DNA from: Lachnospiraceae bacterium UBA3845 | Lineage (GTDB): Bacteria; Bacillota; Clostridia; Lachnospirales; Lachnospiraceae | NCBI GenBank assembly: GCA_002392705.1 | Contig: DGHP01000180.1 | Coordinates: 374 to 21,019 of the forward strand | Direction: 5' to 3' | DNA: 20,646 bases | In this document: one piece after another, positions 15,015-20,646 of the stretch | Position numbering within the stretch: the stretch's first letter is position 1 | Layout: the number at the start of each line of letters is the position of its first letter | Notes under the pieces: generated by a model | The model's database searches: none | The model's input: the letters and a program-made list of their open reading frames with translations, nothing else | What the model was told of the DNA's origin: nothing | Position numbers and translations under genes: made by a program

Positions 15015-16250
15015 TTAACTTTTTTTCATCTCATCCAGCTCTGAGCGCAGCGCTTCCAGCACCCTGTCCTGGTCTTCCTCAGACATCTGCACATAGTTCG
15101 GAAGCGTGATCGACAGATGGTCGCAGGCATAGGCGTTCGGGAAGTCCTCCGGCCGGTAGCCGTAGGTATTCCGGTAATAGCCCAGCATATGCACGGCGTG
15201 CGTCCCCTGTCTTGTCGCGATTCCCAGATCCTCCAGTCTCTGAAGCAGACGGTTCCTGAAGTCCCCGCCTTCCGCCACGCTCCCGATGCCCAGTGCCTTA
15301 AGGTCCAGCATGCAGACATAGGACTGATAGGTATGGAAATATCCTTCCGGGGCTGCCGGAGGAATCAGTTCCGGCACGCGCGCCTTCAGGAGGCGGTCGT
15401 AGCGGAGGGCGTTTTTCCTCTTTATTTCAATGATCTGATCCAGCTTCCTGACCTGGACGCAGCCGACTGCCGCCTGGATATCCGTCATGCGGTAATTATA
15501 GCCCGCCTCATTGAATTCCGGAAGCAGGAAGCCCCTGCCCTTGTCGCGGGCGTCGGCGGAGACTGTGCTCCCGTGGGTGCGCAGTTCTCTCATGCGGCAG
15601 GCCGCAGCCTCGTCATCGCACAGCACCATGCCGCCCTCTCCGGTGGTAATGGACTTTCTGGGATGAAAACTGACGCAGGACATGTTCCCGAAGCTGCCCT
15701 CATGGCGGTCTCCGATCCTGGCTCCCAGGGCGCAGGCCGCATCCTCGATCACCTTCAGATGCCAGCGGGAAGCGATCCCGTTTACGCGGTCAATCTCGCA
15801 GCAGAGCCCGAATTCATGCACGGGCACGATTCCCCAGAGCAGGTTTCCGGTCTTTTTATTGAAAAGACTCCCGTCCCGCTCCTCATAACCCTCCCGGATG
15901 ACCTCTTCCAGGCTCTCGATGCTGATATTGAAAGTCTCCCGGCGGATGTCGCAGAAGACCGGCTCCGCCCCCGTCATCAGAACGGCGTTGGCCGTCGCGA
16001 CAAAGGTAAAGGCGGGGACAATGGCGTCCATGCCCGCCTTCAGTCCGCCTGCCGCCATCGCCAGGTGCAGGGCCGTCGTACAGGAGGTGGTCGCCACGCC
16101 GTATCCCGCCCCTTCATGGGCGGCAATCAGTTTTTCGAAACGTGCAACCCTCGGTCCCTGGGCTACCCAGCCGGACTGAAGGGCTTCTTTGACCGCTTCG
16201 CTTTCCTCATCTGTAAAATATGGAATCGTCACCGGAATCTTTTTTGTCAT
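15015..16250 (-). CDS. DegT/DnrJ/EryC1/StrS-family sugar aminotransferase (set B)
   Basis: A 411-residue PLP-dependent sugar aminotransferase. Beginning MTKKIPVTIPYFTDEE, it has SGWVAQGPRV near the N-terminus, TTSCTTALHLA as the phosphate-binding region, EDAACALGA with D170, and SFHPRKSITTGEGGM with K199 as the PLP lysine. A stretch of about 15 residues (EGYEERDGSLFNKKTGNLLW) is inserted before the VPVHEFG strand compared with the set A enzyme. The frame is open to GTG 16262 and ATG 16256, but GGAG at 16257-16260 sits six bases before ATG 16250, which also gives the usual family start. It is flanked by a Gfo/Idh oxidoreductase and an SDR. It is clearly distinct from the set A aminotransferase, so two different aminations are likely. 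Confidence 0.92.
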   Translation of the reverse strand: MTKKIPVTIPYFTDEESEAVKEALQSGWVAQGPRVARFEKLIAAHEGAGYGVATTSCTTALHLAMAAGGLKAGMDAIVPAFTFVATANAVLMTGAEPVFCDIRRETFNISIESLEEVIREGYEERDGSLFNKKTGNLLWGIVPVHEFGLCCEIDRVNGIASRWHLKVIEDAACALGARIGDRHEGSFGNMSCVSFHPRKSITTGEGGMVLCDDEAAACRMRELRTHGSTVSADARDKGRGFLLPEFNEAGYNYRMTDIQAAVGCVQVRKLDQIIEIKRKNALRYDRLLKARVPELIPPAAPEGYFHTYQSYVCMLDLKALGIGSVAEGGDFRNRLLQRLEDLGIATRQGTHAVHMLGYYRNTYGYRPEDFPNAYACDHLSITLPNYVQMSEEDQDRVLEALRSELDEMKKS

Positions 16251-16256
16251 TTCCAT

Positions 16257-16260
16257 CTCC
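16257..16260 (-). promoter_or_regulatory. Ribosome binding site deciding the set B aminotransferase start
   Basis: GGAG (within GGTGGAG) on the minus strand lies six bases before ATG 16250 and overlaps the two alternative upstream starts. Confidence 0.6.
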
Positions 16261-16350
16261 ACCCTGTCCTTCTTTCAGGGAAATTCTGCCTGATTCGTTT
16301 CTTCAGCCGGCACAGCCTTTGCAGAGAAAGCCTTATACGTCAGCTGCCTC

Positions 16351-17334
16351 TCAGGATACCATCGCCTTCTGGGCCCGCTCCAGGACCTTCATCACGCGCA
16401 GGGCCTCCTCCGGGCCGGACCGGGACTGCCTCCCCTTCTGCACACAGCTCTCGAAATGCTCCAGACTGTTCTGCAGAGAATCCTCGAATTCGATATAGGG
16501 GATGTGAATGTCCCCCCTCCGCGTCAGGAAGGCATAGTCCATGTATTCTTTCGCCGGAATGACGTCGATCCCGCAGTCGTAGATGCGGACCTTCTCATTC
16601 AGGCTCATATCGTCAAAAATCACCATCTTCCGGGTGCCCGCGACGACGGTCTGGCGCACCTTCAGCGGCGACACCCAGCTGGATTTGAGCTGTGCCAGAA
16701 AGCTGCTGTATTTCATGGTCAGGTAGGTCAGCGTCTCCTGCTGCCCGAAAGGCTTTGCGCCGAAGGCGGACAGCTGCCCGGGCATCTGGCCGTCGGAGAA
16801 CCAGTCCAGCACTGCCACATCATGCACCGCCAGATCCATGAGGGCATTTACGTCCATACGGATCGGCCCCAGGTTCAGCTTCTCCACGTCAAAATAGATC
16901 AGATCTCCCAGTTCGCCCGCGTCATAAAGCTTCTTGATATAGCGGTAATAGGGATTATAGAGCATGATATGGTCGCAGTGAAGGATCATCCCGGTCGAAA
17001 AAGCCCGCTCTCTCAGTGCCAGCGCTCTCTCAACCGTGGTGGCCAGCGGCTTTTCCATGAAGACGTGCTTGCCGGCCGCCATGGCTCTCATGCCGATCTC
17101 ATAGGTATTCTCCGTCTGCGTGGCGATGACAAAGGCGTCGATCTCCGGATCCTCCAGATAGTCCTCATAGTGTTCACAGACCCGGACGCTCTCCGGAAGC
17201 TCCCGCCTGGCCTTCGCGATCCGGTCCGGCAGGATCTCGCACAGGACTTTAAAGTCAAAACGGGAGGAGGCGGTCAGTTTCCTGGCAATATTCGCTCCCC
17301 AGTATCCGTATCCAACCTGTACAACTCTCAGCAT
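16351..17334 (-). CDS. Gfo/Idh/MocA-family oxidoreductase (set B, WbpB/WlbA-like pattern)
   Basis: A 327-residue NAD(P)-dependent sugar oxidoreductase. GYGYWGANIARKL holds the dinucleotide motif (8-13), and YWG followed by N and R is usual for members working with DegT aminotransferases and hexapeptide acyltransferases. MEKPLATT gives EKP (94-96), and DLAVHD (167-172) is the catalytic-domain motif with H171. AAGGAGG at 17341-17347 overlaps the TAA of the preceding GT-C gene and lies six bases before ATG 17334, so translation is probably coupled. It likely makes a keto sugar for the aminotransferase that follows. It is divergent from the oxidoreductase at 8186-9235, so it is not a recent duplicate. 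Confidence 0.9.
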   Translation of the reverse strand: MLRVVQVGYGYWGANIARKLTASSRFDFKVLCEILPDRIAKARRELPESVRVCEHYEDYLEDPEIDAFVIATQTENTYEIGMRAMAAGKHVFMEKPLATTVERALALRERAFSTGMILHCDHIMLYNPYYRYIKKLYDAGELGDLIYFDVEKLNLGPIRMDVNALMDLAVHDVAVLDWFSDGQMPGQLSAFGAKPFGQQETLTYLTMKYSSFLAQLKSSWVSPLKVRQTVVAGTRKMVIFDDMSLNEKVRIYDCGIDVIPAKEYMDYAFLTRRGDIHIPYIEFEDSLQNSLEHFESCVQKGRQSRSGPEEALRVMKVLERAQKAMVS

Positions 17335-17345
17335 CTGTATCCTCC

Positions 17346-19277
17346 TTAGGGTCTCTCCGTCTGCATTTCTTTTCCGGTTTCCCCGTCGCTGTTCTCTGTC
17401 TCCGTTTCAAAGCTGCTGCTCTGTCCACGGGGCCTTGAGCCGTCTTCCGCCTCCAGACTCCAGAAATAAAGCTGTCCGTCCCCGCTGACAAGGGGCTCCC
17501 GGCCGAGCTTTTCCGTGAAGGAAGCGATCTTCTGCTCCGTCTGCAGAAGGGCGGCTTCCCCGCTGAGGCCTCCTGCCTGCGCAGCTGTAATGCAGGCTGC
17601 CATGTCGAGATACAGGCCGGCATATCCCGCCTTCTGCAGCTTCCGGATCATCTTCCCGGAAGGCAGGGCGGATACGGCGCTCTGCCACTGAGCTTCCCTT
17701 CGCCCCTGCATGGAAGCGAAACTCCAGCGCAGAGAAGAAGACTCCAGATAACCGAGAAAGAGCCTGTAGCAGCCTCCACTTGGCCAGTCCACATAGGGAT
17801 ATTCAAAAATCAGAGCCCCGTCGTCCATCTCTTCCTCAATCTGTGCGGCAAAGCTCCTGGCATTGTCGATCTCGGAGGTATCAGAGGCTCCGCAGTCAAC
17901 TGTCTGGTCGAAGATCCCGATCCCCGCGACAGCCAGGCACAGCAGAGCTGTCAGAAGGCGGCTGCCCCGGAAGCGCTGCCTCAGATCATCCAGCCAGCGG
18001 GCGCTGATCAGCAGGCAGAGGAACATAATTGTCGTGGACATACGGTTGTAGCCCCTGACGGGCGAGCTGACCAGAAGCGATACGATGCTGCTGACGCCGC
18101 CCACCGTCGCGATCAGAAAGCTCCCCAGCACGAGCGGCGGTACCGAATCGTACAGGGACAGCTGCGCGTCTCCTGCGCGCTCTTTCACGCTCCGGCCCCT
18201 CATCAGCAGGAGAATGGCCGCGATGAATCCGAGCGCGGCAGCCAGGCCCAGCGTGGAGGTGGTGCTCTCGTTCAGGCTTGCGGAATTTACGTTATAGTAA
18301 TTCTTGATCTGCGCCAGCGCTGAGATCCTGTGCCCGTTCCTGGGCAGAAGCAGCTGGATCAGTTTCAGGCTGTAAAGCTCCGACTCAAAAGGCAGCCGCG
18401 TAGCCGTCTCGCTCATGGGGTTGGGGCCGTTTTTCAGGGTATAGAGAACCGTCGGAAAAATATTGACGGCCACCCCTGCTCCGGAGGCAATCACAAAAAG
18501 GAGCGGATAAAGATTCCGCAGAAGCCTCTTTTCCCTGAGTATGCGCACCAGCGCCGCCAGGGCAAAGAGCGCACAGGAAAAAAAGGCATAATAGACGCCG
18601 GTCCAGGAAACCATGAATGCAAGGAAGATACAGACAAGGAGGCGCTTTGTGCGCAGTCTTCCTCCCGCTGCGTCCGATGCCGCGTGGCTGCCGCCGGATC
18701 TTATGCCCGCGCCGTGAACGCCGGCATCCCCCGCGCCGCCTTCGCTCTTCTCCCGGAAAGCGCCTTCCACGATCCATACCGCGATCAGGCAGGAGAAAGG
18801 CATCATAAAATACGGAAGCACCCACATGTGGGTGTATCGCATCTGAATATAGGGGGAAAATGCAAACAGCAGCGCCGCCGCCCAGGAGACCCCCTCCGAG
18901 ATCCTGAGCTTTCTGAACACGAAGAAGGCTGTCAGCGCGCTCAGCAGATAGCAGAGGAAATAGAAAAGGTTCGTGATCCTGTAGATGTCGGACACGAAAA
19001 AGCTGATCAGCTTCACCAGCAGGAAGGGCAGAAGGCATCCGTAGGGATAATCATACATATCCGCTCCGCTCACGCCGCCCATCTGCGGGTTTACCAGGCT
19101 GATCCCGTGATCCCGGATCGTCTTGACCACATAGAAGACCCCCAGGCCGTCATCCCCGTAATAACCCAGCGGATAATTCAGCGGCGCTCCCCGGTAGATG
19201 AGCGCCAGCCCCGCCGCCACAGAAGCCGTGAGCAGCAGGATCCATATCAGACTCCGCGGCCTGAACACTTTTCCCAT
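17346..19277 (-). CDS. Large polytopic membrane protein, GT-C-type glycosyltransferase candidate
   Basis: A 643-residue protein with about twelve membrane helices and a soluble C-terminal domain (roughly 470-643). The first large extracytoplasmic loop contains LGYYGDDGLGVFY, with D42 and D43 in the position where GT-C enzymes carry catalytic acidic residues. Such proteins take a polyprenyl-phosphate sugar and transfer it to a glycan outside the membrane, as GtrC and ArnT do. That fits the GtrB/ArnC-like and ArnE/F-like genes in the operon. A Gly/Ala-rich segment (176-208) interrupts a cytoplasmic loop, and the tail is Ser/Glu/Thr-rich. The frame is open to 19346, overlapping the ABC gene, but GAGGT eight bases before ATG 19277 and the loss of overlap favour this start. 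No sequence family is firmly recognised. Confidence 0.7.
   Translation of the reverse strand: MGKVFRPRSLIWILLLTASVAAGLALIYRGAPLNYPLGYYGDDGLGVFYVVKTIRDHGISLVNPQMGGVSGADMYDYPYGCLLPFLLVKLISFFVSDIYRITNLFYFLCYLLSALTAFFVFRKLRISEGVSWAAALLFAFSPYIQMRYTHMWVLPYFMMPFSCLIAVWIVEGAFREKSEGGAGDAGVHGAGIRSGGSHAASDAAGGRLRTKRLLVCIFLAFMVSWTGVYYAFFSCALFALAALVRILREKRLLRNLYPLLFVIASGAGVAVNIFPTVLYTLKNGPNPMSETATRLPFESELYSLKLIQLLLPRNGHRISALAQIKNYYNVNSASLNESTTSTLGLAAALGFIAAILLLMRGRSVKERAGDAQLSLYDSVPPLVLGSFLIATVGGVSSIVSLLVSSPVRGYNRMSTTIMFLCLLISARWLDDLRQRFRGSRLLTALLCLAVAGIGIFDQTVDCGASDTSEIDNARSFAAQIEEEMDDGALIFEYPYVDWPSGGCYRLFLGYLESSSLRWSFASMQGRREAQWQSAVSALPSGKMIRKLQKAGYAGLYLDMAACITAAQAGGLSGEAALLQTEQKIASFTEKLGREPLVSGDGQLYFWSLEAEDGSRPRGQSSSFETETENSDGETGKEMQTERP
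18654..18752 (-). other. Gly/Ala/Ser-rich insertion within the GT-C-like protein
   Basis: Residues 176-208 between two membrane segments are low-complexity, with many Gly, Ala and Ser residues and almost no large hydrophobics. The stretch is likely an unstructured cytoplasmic loop. It may be a recent expansion within the gene. Confidence 0.6.
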
Positions 19278-19281
19278 CCGG

Positions 19282-20514
19282 CTATACCTCATATGTCCAG
19301 TCATGGCCGAAGCAGGCGACTCCGACATCCTTGTATTTTGAGACAACCTCGAACTTCACTGCCTGCTTGTAATAGTCCACGGGATTCCCGTTTCCCCATT
19401 CAATCGTCACATCCAGCCAGTAAGCGCCCTGGATGAGATCCAGGGAATCGATCCGGAACAGGAATTCCCCGTCCTTCACCAGGTCGAAGCGCTCCTTCTG
19501 GGCGATCCGGGTATTGGTTCCGTAGACCCAGAGTCCGTCATTACGGAAAATGCCGATCCCGAAGACCGCATCCTCCACCTTTTTGCTCACCTTATACTGG
19601 GCCCGGATTGTAAGGGGGGATCCGGTCTCAAAGACCTTGCCTTCCTTTCCGTCCTTTCCCAGGAGACGGATCTTCTCAAACATTGCCTTCTGGTTCCCGT
19701 AGCGCTTGCGCTCCGCGGGATCCTTCTTCTTCTCATCCTCATTTTCCGCCCTGGCCTTCCGCTCGTTGTTCATGAATTCCAGGTAGGCCATGTCCACGTC
19801 CTTCGGGTTGCCGTCCATGACGATCTTTCCGTCATTGATCCAGATCGACCGGTCGCAGAGGCGCTCGATCTGCTCCATGGAATGGGAGACCAGGACGATG
19901 GTCGTCCCCGCAGCCTTGATCTCCTGCATCTTGTTGAAGCATTTGGTCTGGAAATTCGCGTCCCCGACCGCCAGAATCTCGTCGATCAGGAGGATATCCG
20001 CATCCACATTGATGGCAACTGAAAATGCCAGTCTCATATACATGCCGGAGGAGTAAGTGCGGACCGGATTGTCGATGTAATCCTGCAGCTCCGAGAACTC
20101 TATGATGTCCTCCAGCCTGCGGTCGATCTCCTTCCGGTTCAGGCCGAAGATGGAGGCATTGATGTAGATGTTCTCCCTTCCGCTCATATCCGGGTGAAAA
20201 CCGGCGCCAAGCTCGATCAGGCTCGAGACCCTGCCCTTCATCGTGATGTTCCCCTCGTCCGGGTACATAATCCTGGTCAGGAGCTTCAGGGTCGTACTCT
20301 TGCCGCAGCCGTTGTGGCCGATCAGGCCGACCGCCTCCCCCTTCCTGACATTGAAGCTGATGTCATTCAGCACCACCCGCTCCTCAAAACGGCGGCGGAA
20401 GCTGAAGAGGGCCAGCTCCTTCATCGTATAGCCCCTGTCCATGTACACGCGGAATTTCTTCTTAACGTGGGAGACTTCGATTGTATTTTCCAATTCGGTT
20501 CTGTTCTGATCCAT
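19282..20514 (-). CDS. ABC transporter ATPase of polysaccharide exporter, Wzt/TagH-like with C-terminal glycan-binding-type domain
   Basis: A 410-residue ATPase that would power export of a lipid-linked glycan with a Wzm/TagG-type permease. The N-terminal ABC domain has Walker A GHNGCGKST (66-74), signature SSGMYMRLA (155-163), Walker B ILLIDE (174-179) and the H-loop His in VSHSME (H211). GFHPDMSGRENIYIN (105-119) is characteristic of the Wzt/TagH subfamily. After a charged linker (251-272) comes a beta-rich domain (about 275-408) resembling the Wzt C-terminal domain, which in O9a-type systems recognises the terminal residue of the finished polymer. ATG 20514 has AGAGGAT about eleven bases upstream, slightly far. 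The partner permease is not in the window and presumably lies just upstream. It ends four bases before the GT-C-like start. Confidence 0.93.
   Translation of the reverse strand: MDQNRTELENTIEVSHVKKKFRVYMDRGYTMKELALFSFRRRFEERVVLNDISFNVRKGEAVGLIGHNGCGKSTTLKLLTRIMYPDEGNITMKGRVSSLIELGAGFHPDMSGRENIYINASIFGLNRKEIDRRLEDIIEFSELQDYIDNPVRTYSSGMYMRLAFSVAINVDADILLIDEILAVGDANFQTKCFNKMQEIKAAGTTIVLVSHSMEQIERLCDRSIWINDGKIVMDGNPKDVDMAYLEFMNNERKARAENEDEKKKDPAERKRYGNQKAMFEKIRLLGKDGKEGKVFETGSPLTIRAQYKVSKKVEDAVFGIGIFRNDGLWVYGTNTRIAQKERFDLVKDGEFLFRIDSLDLIQGAYWLDVTIEWGNGNPVDYYKQAVKFEVVSKYKDVGVACFGHDWTYEV
19286..19291 (-). promoter_or_regulatory. Ribosome binding site deciding the GT-C-like start
   Basis: TGAGGT on the minus strand, eight bases before ATG 19277. 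It lies inside the last codons of the ABC gene, so translation of the two is probably coupled. Confidence 0.6.
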
Positions 20515-20574
20515 ACAGCTATTCTATCCTCTGCCTGTCAGCAGTCTTCCTAATCCTTCATCTGTCAGCGGCGG

Positions 20575-20646
20575 CAATCTGATCCTCTGCGCCGGCGACA
20601 ATCTGATCCTCTGCGCCGGCAGCAATCCGGTCCTCTGCCGCTTATT
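20575..20646. repeat. Three tandem 24-nt repeats upstream of the ABC ATPase gene
   Basis: Units at 20575-20598, 20599-20622 and 20623-20646 (plus-strand core CAATCTGATCCTCTGCGCCG; the third unit has changes). In the transcript each unit carries GCAGAGGAT or GCAGAGGAC. The same nine bases recur at 20526-20534 as the ribosome binding site of the ABC gene. The array runs to the window edge, so more copies may follow. A TAA in the minus frame at 20642-20644 could be the stop of the unseen upstream gene. Confidence 0.75.

Noticed and set aside
15117..16562. Plus-strand open frame of 481 codons
   Set aside because: It is antisense to the well-supported DegT aminotransferase and the end of the Gfo/Idh gene, with no domain-like sequence.
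18330..19436. Plus-strand open frame of 368 codons
   Set aside because: It is antisense to the GT-C-like gene and the end of the ABC gene. The product is rich in His, Gln and Arg without hydrophobic core patterns.
20575..20646. Possible CRISPR or replication iterons
   Set aside because: There are three head-to-tail 24-nt units without spacers, and no replication gene or AT-rich origin is near.

Overview
The window is one long run of genes for making and exporting a cell-surface polysaccharide. Every convincing gene lies on the minus strand, so transcription runs from about 20646 towards 1. The DNA looks high in G+C by eye (not computed). Many starts have strong AGGAGG-type ribosome binding sites, and stop/start overlaps (ATGA) are frequent. 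The mix of an IspD/TarI-type cytidylyltransferase, a polyprenyl-phosphate sugar transferase, GT4 transferases and a Wzt-type ATPase is common in Clostridia, and Lachnospiraceae is plausible. That taxonomic guess is inference. No rRNA, tRNA, mobile element, CRISPR array, promoter or terminator was recognised, and neither end of the locus is in view.

In transcription order: a Wzt-like ABC ATPase with a C-terminal glycan-binding-type domain (20514-19282); a large polytopic GT-C-like membrane protein (19277-17346); a sugar-modifying block of Gfo/Idh oxidoreductase, DegT-type aminotransferase, SDR epimerase/dehydratase and hexapeptide acyltransferase (17334-13299); a GtrB/ArnC-like polyprenyl-phosphate glycosyltransferase and two half-size EamA/ArnE-ArnF-like membrane proteins (13234-11523); a second sugar block of DegT aminotransferase, WbpD-like acetyltransferase and Gfo/Idh oxidoreductase (11418-8186); a GT4, a radical SAM/SPASM enzyme and two more GT4s (8056-3337); an initiating polyprenyl glycosylphosphotransferase (3289-1865); a Wzy-like polytopic protein (1690-431); and a truncated IspD/TarI-like cytidylyltransferase (434-1).

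A coherent reading, inferred rather than proven: the initiating transferase and three GT4s build a short lipid-linked backbone. Two enzyme sets each containing oxidoreductase, aminotransferase and N-acyltransferase make one or two acylated amino sugars. The GT2, paired small flippase subunits and GT-C resemble the Arn and Gtr decoration systems, in which a polyprenyl-phosphate sugar is flipped and transferred outside the membrane. The Wzt-like ATPase and Wzy-like protein belong to two different export logics, which makes the locus unusual. The radical SAM enzyme among the glycosyltransferases is the least explained gene.

No gene-free stretch exceeds 300 bases. The longest spacers are 9236-9464 (229 nt, a 36/72-nt repeat that also encodes a small open frame), 10023-10209 (187 nt, nothing clear), 1691-1864 (174 nt, short degenerate repeats), 4426-4587 (162 nt, nothing clear), 14881-15014 (134 nt, nested direct and inverted repeats), 20515-20646 (132 nt, a 24-nt tandem repeat) and 8057-8185 (129 nt, only a 13-nt palindrome). 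One hairpin sits just upstream of the GT2 gene's ribosome binding site.
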